A DNA stretch of 30,000 nt from Neocallimastix lanati (nom. inval.) (taxonomy: Eukaryota; Neocallimastigomycota; Neocallimastigomycetes; Neocallimastigales; Neocallimastigaceae). Positions 11,906-22,637 of the stretch are shown here, one piece after another. Location of the stretch: assembly GCA_016946835.1 (NCBI GenBank), contig JACVTC010000174.1, positions 170,001 through 200,000 on the forward strand, given 5' to 3'. The notes beneath the pieces were generated by a model, which made no database searches, had not been told where the DNA came from, and saw only the letters and a program-made list of their open reading frames with translations. Position 1 is the first letter of the stretch. Every line of letters starts with the position of its first letter. Both the position numbers and the translations under genes were made by a program.

Positions 11906-12390
11906 AAACCTCTCATTCTCATTTCAAGAACCTGCTCTCATTCAAAGCAACATTATTGTACAAGCTGTTGTAAATAACAATGTATCACTTAACAATAACT
12001 CATCAAAGGTCGTTAACAATAATGTTCTAAATGGTTATTGGATAATAGAACCAAAAGACTAATTATTAAAGATGCTGAGAAAATTGATACCAAATTGATA
12101 TTAATGATTTGTAAAAATGTTGACAAAATAATATTAATAAAGATTATAACTATAAAATATTCTAATTCTAAAAGATGATCCCAAAAATATTGTTCAATTC
12201 GACTTGAACAATAATCCTGATGAATAAATAGAAACTCTTAAAAGAATTATCTTAGCAAGATCATGTGTTGAAAATTGAGATGACTTTAAATAAAAAAGTG
12301 AAGATGATAATCTTTCGAATATTGATTACCTTAGGAATAGAACTCCAAAATTAAACAAAAAGCCTTCTAACTTCAATAATAATAATTTTT
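11906..12390 (+). pseudogene. Unidentified coding relic, plus strand
   Basis: The base composition is less extreme than the flanks and plus-strand frames stay open in stretches that must be joined by frameshifts: an Asn/Val-rich part (about 11911-12060), KRLIIKDAEKIDTKLI (about 12050-12110), then DDPKNIVQFDLNNNPDE with nearby stops (about 12175-12225) and ETLKRIILARSCVEN (about 12230-12275). It looks like a decayed protein gene, plausibly gag or ORF1 of a retroelement, but I recognise no domain. It abuts the truncated end of the copia relic and runs on the opposite strand. Confidence 0.4.
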
Positions 12391-12394
12391 TTTA

Positions 12395-12800
12395 TTTTCG
12401 GTGTGTACACCCTTTGCGGGAATATTGAGGTAGTCACAACTCTTCCATATATGCAGAGTTGTTCCTGCTGGACAACCTTAGCGAGTATTCAGCATTGATG
12501 TTCTGACATGCATATTATTGCTGAGAAATTTCTAATACGCTTTTTCTCTGAGTGTTTCTCCGGTTCCTAACTTCCCTTTGATACGAGGAAAGTAAAACTT
12601 AATCCATGAAGATACATACTAGGTCACTTGGTAATTGCATAGATTTCAGGAAGATTGCAATTTAGTAGAATATCTACATCACCAAATGGAAACTTGAAAT
12701 CATATACCCAAATGTTAATTCCATTGTAAAAATATTATATGACAGTACTTGCGCAACCCTCTCAGGTCCACAGTTAGGACAGCTATATTACTTAGAGTAT
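12395..12800 (-). pseudogene. LINE-like C-terminal coding relic
   Basis: This is the least A/T-rich stretch of the window. Minus-strand frames, broken by shifts and stops, read CPNCGPERVAQVL (about 12735-12780), INIWVYDFKFPFGDVDILLN (about 12655-12710), and then IKFYFPRIKGKLGTGETLRE and LHIWKSCDYLNIPAKGVHTE. A C-x2-C-G-x-E pattern near the C-terminus resembles the zinc-finger tail of non-LTR retrotransposon polymerases, but the RT domain itself is absent. Class assignment is inference; that it is a decayed coding sequence is well supported by the composition and open stretches. Confidence 0.35.
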
Positions 12801-13446
12801 TTAGAATAATAATATATATAGGGAATGGGGTATTTCTCCAGGTTGCATTTCCTCAAGTTGCATTTTGCCAAATTGAAAATTATTAAATAAATAAATAAAT
12901 AAATTTTAAATATTATTAATATTGATGTATTTATATTTTTGAAGTAAATATTTAAATATTATAAAAATTTTTTTCATATATAAATATCTTTACAAATATC
13001 TGCTTAAATAGATAAATAATATATAATTGATAAATAATAAATATTAAAAAAAAATAATAATATAAACAGTATAGTAAAAGAATTGTCATTAATAATAATA
13101 ATGACGATTAAAATAATAAATAATAATTATTATTATTTACAAATATTTATATATATAAATGAATTAATAAAAATAATATTTAACTACTTTAGAAAAACAT
13201 AAAAAAGTTTTTCTTTGCATTTTATGTTATAAATTAATAATAAATAATTAATAATAAATAAATAATATAAACTGTAGCAATAATTACAGAAACATCAATA
13301 ATATTTTTATAATAACGATGAAAATAATAATAGTTATTAAATATAAAAATAAATATTTAATCTTCATTTAAAATATATATAATTAAAAATATATATTATT
13401 AAAATTAATAATTAAAATATTTAATTAAAAACTTTTATTAAAAAAA

Positions 13447-14280
13447 ATGGAGAAAAATCAAGAAATTGAAATAAGCAAAATTTATAGAGGAAAAGAACAA
13501 ATTATTTTAAACAGAAAATATAAGTTTAATCTTTCATCCAAAGGAAAGGCAATTCAAAAAAATATAGATATACTGAATATGAAACATTAAATAAATGCCC
13601 ATCTTTCATTATTTTGAGAATCAAATATTAGAATATGATGACTCACATAATCATCTTGAAAATAAAATTGAAGATGACATTTCAAATAGTTCAATTCTTT
13701 TTAATGTAAATATAAAACGTAAATACGATGAAATTTCTCAAGGTATGGGTCTTATATGTCCAGGATATAATTCAATTAAATCCTAAGTAACAAGAAGTAG
13801 AAGAAAACAGCTACCACCTGATATATCAACATTTGATGAAATTCTTAATGAATCAAAATATTATAAAACAAAAAGGGATGAAAATTTTATGATATTCAAA
13901 AATATTGATTTAATTATTTTTCAATCTCCATTCCAAGCAGAATTATTTTCTAAAAAAAACATATTTTTGAGAATGGCACATTTTATATTGCACCTATATT
14001 TAGTTATAAAGTATTCGTAACTAGAACCTATGTTACAGAATTAAATTGTTTTTACAATACTTCCTTTTCTATATAAAAAATAAAAAGCAAACAACTTATA
14101 AAATATTATTTGAAGAAATAAAAAAATTCTAGTAAATATAATATTATTGAAATTACACCAAAAATATTTCATTGCAATTTTGAATAAGCTATATCTAATG
14201 CTGCAGAAAAAATTTTTATTAATGCAAATATTAAATATTATATATGGTATTTTAAAAGAGAAAAAGAAAATAAATATAAT
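13447..14280 (+). pseudogene. FLYWCH zinc finger plus MULE transposase pseudogene
   Basis: ATG at 13447 opens a frame (ISKIYRGKEQIILNRKYKF) that continues, only after shifts, as EYETLNKCPSFI (about 13575-13610) and ILEYDDSHNHL (13629-13661), the C...HxH end of a FLYWCH-type finger. After a stop at 13783-13785 the MULE N-terminal region follows: DEILNESKYYKTKRDENF (about 13836-13890), then NGTFYIAP (13976-13999), VFVTRTYVTELNCFYNTSFS and FHCNFE (about 14170-14187). At least three frameshifts and several stops are present. In related transposases the two acidic positions read DGTF and CDFE; here both are Asn codons. Decay continues into a 43-bp tandem repeat. It is inactive. Confidence 0.8.
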
Positions 14281-14485
14281 AAAAACAAGTTTAAAAAAAT
14301 TATTTTGAATTATTAAATATAATAAAAATAAGTTTAGAAAAATTATTTTGAATTATTAAATATAATAAAAACAAGTTTAAAAAAATTATTTTGAAATATT
14401 AAATATAATAAAAACAAGTTTAAAAAAATTATTTTGAAATATTAAATATAATAAAAACAAGTTTAAAAAAATTATTTTGAATTTT
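14268..14485. repeat. 43-bp minisatellite, five copies
   Basis: The motif aagtttaaaaaaattatttt recurs at exact 43-bp spacing (14287, 14330, 14373, 14416, 14459). Copies differ by a few substitutions (C/T before the motif, one A/G). It begins inside the decaying transposase reading frame. Confidence 0.93.
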
Positions 14486-14584
14486 TATTTATTTATTTAT
14501 TTTTCATTTATTTATATCAATACGCCACTTGGTGAAATGCAACTCTCCAGTATATATAGGGGGAAATACTTACCCGTAACCACT

Positions 14585-14880
14585 ATATTCTGTAAAAGCC
14601 AATGTGAAGAAAATCTAGAAAAAAATCAATTAGAAAAATTAATATTGACATAAGAAAAATAATAAACGTTAATGTCAAATATATGATGTGAACGGACATT
14701 CCATAAAAAAATGTCATTTCAATCTCAAAAACAGAGAAAATAATATGTAAAATTAAAATAACAAGCCAGCAACAAGAGAAGAAATCATTGAATTATTTAA
14801 AAATTTAGGAAATTATAATAATTCTAACAATAAATCAACTTTAAAAATTATTATTAATAAAATTATTTGATAGAAATGAT
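14585..14880 (+). pseudogene. Retroelement gag relic with mutated zinc knuckle
   Basis: At 14673-14714 the plus strand reads CQIYDVNGHSIKKC, which is the CX2CX4HX4C nucleocapsid knuckle with Tyr (TAT) in place of the second Cys (one base from TGT). Open stretches follow (ATREEIIELFKNLGNYNNSN, about 14766-14830) and precede (CKSQCEENLEKNQLEKLI, about 14592-14645) with stops between. This resembles the C-terminal part of a copia-type gag; no LTR or protease is seen next to it. Confidence 0.5.
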
Positions 14881-15474
14881 TTAATTTTTATTTGGTACTA
14901 ATTTATGAATGTAAAATATTTTTAAAATATTGATATTATTATTATTTAGTAATGATCGTATTTGCGTTTTAGTTATAAGTCTTTATAACTAAATAAATAG
15001 AAAATTGTGTAATAAAAGTATTTAATAATAAAATTAATAAAAGAAATAGTAAAATATAATTAAAAATAAATTAATATTTGTAGTTTTTTTTTTTTTTTTT
15101 TTTTTTGGTATTTTTGCGTATTGTACAATATTTTATCTATGATGGTTTTATTTGTTTAAAAAATGTAATAAATATTTAATAAGAAAAACTTAAAAAAATC
15201 GAAACATAATTATAATAATACTATAATTATTATAATTATGTTTCGATTTTTTTATTTATTTATTATAAATAACATTAAATAAATTAAATTAATTAAAATC
15301 TAATAAGTTTTTTTAATGAAATAAAATTTTTTAATGAAATAAAATTTTTAGATATATCTTATAAATTTTCATAAGAATTGTATATTTATTATATTTTACA
15401 CAGACTTCAAAATTTTGATATTGAATTCGACAATAGTTTATTTATTTATTTTTATTTTGGTTAATTATGTAGGA
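14881..15474. other. Intergenic region upstream of the M16 peptidase gene
   Basis: It contains a T23 tract (about 15084-15106), the 28-bp-arm inverted repeat listed separately, and a hydrophobic in-frame extension (15352-15474) directly upstream of the M16 ATG. No independent gene is seen. Confidence 0.5.
15192..15253. repeat. Perfect inverted repeat, 28-bp arms, 6-nt loop
   Basis: The left arm 15192-15219 contains atcgaaacataattataata; the right arm 15226-15253 is its exact complement, and the loop is actata. It lies about 220 bp upstream of the M16 start. Perfect pairing over 28 bp including the GC-bearing core TCGAAAC is unlikely by chance even in A/T-rich DNA. Confidence 0.95.
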
Positions 15475-18400
15475 ATGACCGAAAATAAAAAATACATTGA
15501 ATTCCCTTCTGAAAAAATTATAAAATCTCAACAAGATGATCGTGATTATAAACTAATAACATTAAGAAATGAACTTGATGTTTTATTAATTCGTGATGTA
15601 AAATTCATTTAAAATTTGAAATTAAAATTTTAAAATTGATCTGACAAAATTAAAAAATAAGGAATTTTATTTAAAATGTTAATAATTTGTTATATATATT
15701 TATTAATATATTATTTCTATTCATAGAAAGACACTGATATTTCAAGTGCTTCATTATCTGTTAATGTTGGTTATTTGAATGATCCTGATGATTTACCTGG
15801 ATTAGCACACTTTTGTGAACATTTGCTTTTTATGGTATAATAAAATATTTTAATTATAAATTAAATAAAAAGTATATTTTATTAAATTACTATAATTATT
15901 TATTTTCCTAATATATAAAAGGGTACAAAAAAGGTAATTAGATTATTATTACAACCATATAATTTCAAAATTATGATTATTAAATTCTTATTATTTTTAT
16001 TTTTTAAATAAATAATTATTCCTTTATAAATGAAAAAACAAAACCAAACAAAACAAAAAAAAAAAAAAAAAAAAAAAAATAGTATCCAATTGAAAATGAA
16101 TATAGTGAAGTAAGTTAATACTTTTTATAAGTATAAATTAAATTAAATAATAATAAAAATAATTACAAATAAATAATAAATTTTACTAATTTTTTATATA
16201 GTATTTATCAAATCACGGAGGTGGTTCAAATGCTTACACTTCAAGTGAAATAACAAATTATTATTTCTATGTTGATTCAAATCATTTAGAAGGGGCTCTT
16301 GATAGGTTAGAATTTAAATATACATTAACCATATTAATAAAATTAATACAGAATTTAAAAAAGGAAATTTGAAATTGTAATTGACAAAATTATTAATATA
16401 TTTTAAAATACATTAAATATGGATAAAAATATGTGGTAAAAAGATTTTCACAATTCTTTATATCACCATTATTTGATGACTCTTGTACAGAAAGAGAATT
16501 AAATGCAATTAATTCAGGTAATATATATATAATAATGCTGTATTCCATAGAAGTTTAATAAATTAATATCAATAATAATTTATATTTCTCATAGAAAATG
16601 ATAAAAATGTACAAGTTGATGAATGGAGACAAGAACAATTGAAAAAAACTTTATGCCGTGAAGGACATCCTCTCAAAAAATTTGGAACAGGTATATACTT
16701 TTTATTTTTCTTTGTAAAATTAATATATAATTAAAATTAATATATATATTATATATTACAATAGGTAATTTAGAAACCTTAAAGGTTATTCCAGAGTCAA
16801 AAGGAATAAATACAAGAGAAGAATTATTGAAGTTTTATAATAAATATTATTCTTCAAATATTATGAAACTTGTTATTTATGGCAAAGGTAATTTTTCTTG
16901 AGTTGTTATTATATTAATTATTAATGTATTTAAATAATTAGAAAATAATTTTATATTTTTTATAATACAAATCAATATAAAGAATCCCTTGACGAACTTT
17001 GCGACATGGCTGTTAAAATGTTTTCAGATATTAAGAATATTCATGCTGTTCCAATTGTTTTCCCTAATGATACAATGACCGAAAATGAATTAGGTGTAAA
17101 TATATTAATTATATAAATTTTATTAATTTTTTATTTAATGTAATAATAAATTTTTAATGTATATATATTTATATTACATTTGTTATTTATTTAATATATA
17201 TTTTATAATTTAATAGAGAGAAATGTATTATAAACCGGTTAAGGATTTAAGAAATATTGATTTAATTTTTCCATTTAAGGATGATGTTCAAAATTATTTA
17301 ACAAAAGTATTTTATAAATTCAGTATTTAATAAAAATATATTTATAAATACAATAATTTTGAAATTAAATTTAAAAAATAATAATAATTTCTTAAAAAAT
17401 CAATAATAATAATATAAAAAATATTGTAAAATTAATATAAAAATTAATTAGCCTGGACATTATTTATCACATTTAATTGGTCATGAGAGTGAAGGTTCAA
17501 TTTTTTATCATTTGAAAGAAAAGGGTAAATATTCATATATATTATAATTAATAAATTAATTCGATTTTCTCATTACAATTATGTATTTCTAAATATTAAA
17601 TTATTTAAGGTTGGGCACAAGCTCTTTATGCTGGAAATATGAATGAATGTAGAAATGTTTCATTTTTCAGTATTACAGTTGAATTAACTGAACAAGGATA
17701 CGGTATTAATTCATTATAAATATATGATTTAAATTATAATTTATATATTAATTCAATTATTAATATTATTCAATAGAACATTATAAGGATGTTATTACTA
17801 TTATTTTCCAATATTTTGAAATGCTTAAACAACAAGGAAGTCAAAAATGGATTTTTGATGAAGTAATAATAAAAAAAAGCATTTTAATTTATGAAATATT
17901 TCATTAATAATTATACCATTAATATATATATATATATATTTTAGTGTAAAACATTAGATGATATTTCATTCCAATTCAAAGAAAAATCTAAACCAGTAAG
18001 AACTGTTTCAGTTTTATCCAAGGAAATGCTATTTTATCCAAAAGAACATATTATAGCTGGTAGATCTTTGTACTTTGAATATGATAAAGAATTAATTGAA
18101 GAGTTTACCAATAAACTTAATGCTGATAACTTCGTGTATTTTTTTTTTTTTTTTTTTTTTTTTTGAAAAATAAAACAAAAAAATATAATAATAATATATT
18201 ATAAAATAATATATATAATAATAAATAATTTTAAAAAACTATTGTATTATATTATTAAATACATTAATTTAGACTCCTGGTTTCTTCAAAGTATGGAAAT
18301 GAGGATTTTAAATATGAAGAACATGAATGGGAAAAAGAAAAATACTATGGATCAGAATATTCAATTCATAATATTGAAAGTGAATTCTTGGATGTAAGAA

Positions 18401-18871
18401 GAATATTAATTTAATTAATTTTATTTAAATTGTTTGGAATTACTGATATAATAGATCAAATTATATATATATATATTCACAATTAATAAATAAAATAATA
18501 GAAATTAAGAAATCTTAAGTTAAATCCAGCATTACATCTTCCTAAGGTTAATCCATTTGTTCCCAAAGATTTCAGTGTAGAAAAAATTGAGAAAGAAAAA
18601 GTATTTATATATTTTAATTTTTAATTTTATTTTAAATATAATAAATTATTATTAATATATATTTTATATTAATTGAATTTTATATATATATTAAAAAATG
18701 AAGAATCCATATCCAAGTATAATTATTAACGATGATAATCTTAGAATCTGGTTCAAAAGAGATGATATTTTCTTTGTTCCAAAATTAAATATATTTTTCG
18801 AAATAAGATCGTTCGTATTTTTATTTTCTAAAGATTTTTAATTAATTTAATTAAAAGAATTCTAATATGAA

Positions 18872-18902
<31 letters not shown>

Positions 18903-19583
18903 TCATTTTTAATATATATATATATATATTATTATTGTTATATTATTTTATTTTATTTTTTTTTATTTTTTTTTTTAAAAAAAAAGACCATTATCGAAAA
19001 GTTCCCCATTAAATTATATGTACACGGCTATATATCTTCAACTAGTAAAAGAAGCTTTAAATAAAGACTCATATCATGCAGAAATTGCCGACACCAAGTT
19101 CAATATTAAACTTTCTAATGAAGGAAGCATTAATGTATAAATCTTGTTTAAAATAATTTTTATTAGAAAATTAATATTATAATATTAACATAATTATATA
19201 ATTTAGATAAACGTTCAAGGTTATAGTGATGTAATTGGAAATCTTTTAGAGATTATTGTTAATTACTTTTTAGATTTAAAACTTAATGAAGAAGAATTTA
19301 TTAACATTAAAGATAGAGTATGAAAAAAATTAAGTAATAAAAAATTAGTAACAAATGTTTTTTTTCCATTTACTAAAACATATTTAATATAGTTTATTAG
19401 ATCTCTTAATAATTTTTCAATTGAAAATCCATATAAACAAGCATTATATTATGCACTTTACATATCAAATGAAAGTGTTTATTCTGTTGATGAAAAACTT
19501 GGAGCCCTTAAACGTATTTCATATATTTAATTTATTAATTCATAAATATTATCTTTATTTTTTTAATTTTTTATAAAAATTAT

Positions 19584-19623
<40 letters not shown>

Positions 19624-20112
19624 AATTACATTTGATAATTTAAAAAACTTCATTCCATTGTTATTAAGTCAAATTTATATTGAAGGATTAATTCATGGAA
19701 ATTGTAATAAGGAGGTATTTAATTATTAATACTTATTTACTAATTTAATCATAATAATAATAATAATTATAAAAAAAATAATAATTACAAAAATAATAAT
19801 AATGCAAATAAAATTATAAGACCGCAAAGAAATTAGGAAGTATTTTTATCGATAGAATTAAACCACTTCCATATCCTGAATCACTTATTAAGAATTCTAT
19901 AAGATCATTGTATTTAGAAAAAGGTTAATAATAAATTTATGTATTTATATATTATTAATTTTTAAAGATATAAAAATAATATATTTATAATTATTACTAT
20001 TATTATTATTATTATTATTTTCCAAATTATAGGCTTCCATGGTATATATAAAACGAAAGCATTAAATCCAAATAATATCAATTCTTCAATTCAATATTCG
20101 TTACAAGTATAT

Positions 20113-20159
<47 letters not shown>

Positions 20160-20240
20160 CCTAATAATTATTTCTATTAACAATTAAAAATTAAATTTTA
20201 AAAATTATTATCAAAAGCGTTATTAATAAAAAATTATAAT

Positions 20241-20286
<46 letters not shown>

Positions 20287-21216
20287 TTATATTTGATAAT
20301 TTGAAAATAGCTTGGTGATGTAAACAATCAAGATATAAGAGTTAAATCATATATCATCAGACAATTAATTAATGAACCTTGCTTTGATAAATTGCGTACA
20401 AAAGAACAATTAGGTAATAATATTTTATAATATAACTTAAAATTTATATAAAATATTAATAAATATATTATAGGTTATATTGTTTTCAGTGGATTATTTA
20501 TTAGAGCAAGAAGCATTGAATTATATATTATTATTCAAAGTGAATATGAACCCGATTATTTAGAGTTTAAAATTGAAGAATTTTTAAATGAATTTAAGGT
20601 AAATAAAATATAAATAAATTTTCTAAAAAAATAAATAATTTCAATTTTTGTTAATTTTATCTTTTTATATTATTTCAATTAAAATATATAATTTAATTTC
20701 TAAGGAATCAATTGAAAAACTTAGTGAAGAAAAATTTGAAAAAAATAAGGAATCAGTAATTACTAAATTACTTGAAAAACCTAAGAATCTTGCTATTCAA
20801 ACTGCAACATTTATTAAAAGTGTGGAATCAAAGAATTATGACTTCGGTAGAGGTAAGGAAAAGATGATATTAAATGAATAATAAATTTTTATCATATATA
20901 ACGAAATTTAATATAATATTTTTATTTTATTATAGATAAAAGAGATTCAGAATATATTAAAATTATTACTAAAAGAGACATTTGTGAATTCTTTGATAAA
21001 TTAATTGATACTAAATCTCCTGAACGAAGAAAATTTTCTATACATATTATTTCAAAGGGAAAGAATGATGATCTTGTAAAACAAAAGGAAAAAGAAATTA
21101 AAGATATTTTAGATAAAAATGTATTAATTGAAGATGTATATAATTTCAGAAGAAGCCAAATGTTTGGTCCATCTCCAATTTCTTATAAGCCAATTGAAGA
21201 ATATTTAATTAATTAA
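15475..21216 (+). CDS. Insulysin-family M16 zinc metallopeptidase (insulin-degrading enzyme-like), 27 exons
   Basis: Exons: 15475-15597, 15727-15834, 15922-15933, 16083-16109, 16202-16305, 16444-16517, 16595-16690, 16765-16887, 16983-17095, 17217-17306, 17452-17524, 17610-17702, 17777-17862, 17945-18135, 18273-18393, 18502-18600, 18704-18810, 18987-19134, 19207-19317, 19393-19513, 19623-19714, 19821-19923, 20033-20106, 20311-20413, 20474-20598, 20705-20852, 20936-21216. They sum to 2,946 nt, 981 residues, close to the roughly 1,000 of the family. The inverted zinc motif HFCEH (69-73) and Glu150 make HxxEH-x76-[17 protein letters not shown] follows the active site, and RTKEQLGYIVFSG (Arg792, Tyr799) marks the C-terminal half that closes over substrate. 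All catalytic residues are intact. Insulysins degrade short peptides in a clam-shell chamber. Exon 17 uses a weak donor (GTTCGT). The first ATG of the conserved frame is used; a signal-like extension upstream is possible. Confidence 0.94.
20120..20159. repeat. T40 homopolymer in M16 intron 23
   Basis: An uninterrupted T run inside the intron between exons ending at 20106 and starting at 20311. The same intron also contains (TAA)n at about 20240-20283. Confidence 0.9.
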
Positions 21217-21393
21217 ATATTTAATTTTGTTTATTTTTAAAACTTTAATTAAACAAAAATAATATATTTAATTACTTTTGCAGAATGAAAATAAAATATA
21301 ATCATAATAATAATAATAAAACAAAAAAAAAAAAATAAAATAAAATAAAATAAAATAAAAATAAAAATAAAAAAAATATATATATAAGAAATA

Positions 21394-21431
<38 letters not shown>

Positions 21432-21504
21432 CCCTTAAATGAACAAAAATAGTTATATTAATAAAAAATAAATGATAATAATGAATGCCTAAATTATATT
21501 TATA

Positions 21505-21535
<31 letters not shown>

Positions 21536-21611
21536 CAATTTTGCATGTTTGAATGATTATATATTAGTTTAAATTTATTATAAATATTTTATTACTAAAT
21601 GTCATATTTTT

Positions 21612-21656
<45 letters not shown>

Positions 21657-22637
21657 TTATTTTTTTTACTTTTATTAATCATAAATAGAAGTATTATTTT
21701 TTTTAAAAAAAAAAAAACTTTTTGAATTATGAAAAGAAAAATCAATAAATCAATATATAAATATATGAGAATTAAGCAAGAATCTGAAATCTAAGAATAA
21801 ATATCATATGTTTAAATAATATAAGAATAAATGTTTTAATTGCTCATTAGCTTGTGTTGAAATTCTAACATGAGTTAATTTTTAATTATGTTATTTATAT
21901 TTGTTTTGTTTAATTCCTTATAATATTAAATATTCATTAATTATATAATTTAAAATTTATTATTATTATTTTTAAATAAAAAAAATAAAGTAATAAATTT
22001 GATATTTTTTAAAATATTTAATTAATTAGAAAACTATAAAGATATGATAAATCAACTCTAATTACTTTTTTTTGTATTTTCTCCCAAAATTTTATAATTT
22101 CATAGTTTTCTTATTAATTATAAAATTAATTATTATTATATTTTTTTATAAATTATTAGAATTATTTTTATTAAATAGTTCTTTTTATAATATATATGTT
22201 TAATCATATGATGGTAACCTATTTTAGTTTATTTTTACAAAGGATAATGAAAATAATTGTTAATTTATATATTAATTAAATTCGCAAATGATATAAAAAG
22301 AATAAAAAATATTACATGCTTTTTTTTTTAGAATAATAATTTATAATTGTATTATAATTAAATTTTATTTAATAAATTAATAAATATTAAAGTACATATA
22401 AATAGATAAGTCATTTTTAATTTTTATTCGATAAAAAATTCTTTTTTATCATTTATTCAAATAAAAGAAAAAGAATATATTTTAATTATTATTAAATTTT
22501 TTTTTTTTAAAAAATACATATAATTTTTTAGAAAATTTTAAATTTATAGAAGAAATAAACTAATTCCAATTTTTTTTATTTCATTTTTATCTTTTTCTTG
22601 TTTTTAATTAAAGTATTATAAAATAAAAATAATAATA
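21217..22637. other. Intergenic region between the M16 gene and the basic coiled-coil gene
   Basis: No gene seen. It contains a short (AAAAT)4 stretch without cassettes (about 21337-21360), A32 (21399-21430), a TA run (about 21500-21520) and T36 (21614-21649). The last 80 bp before the ATG at 22638 are T/C-rich on the plus strand and may be core promoter or 5' UTR. Confidence 0.5.

Larger units (their letters stand above)
12842..14543 (+). mobile_element. Degenerate Mutator-like (MULE) DNA transposon remnant
   Basis: A 20-bp sequence at 12842-12861 (gttgcatttcctcaagttgc) recurs inverted at 14524-14543 with 17 of 20 matches by eye, enclosing the FLYWCH/MULE pseudogene. Further similarity (a GTATTTC motif) continues outside these 20 bp on both sides, so the true terminal inverted repeats may be longer. 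No target-site duplication was identified. The interior 12870-13446 is featureless A/T-rich DNA. Confidence 0.5.

Noticed and set aside
18867-19064. Plus-strand open frame with TA/T-tract start
   Set aside because: Starts in intron 17 repeats and reads exon 18 of the M16 gene in the wrong frame to a stop.
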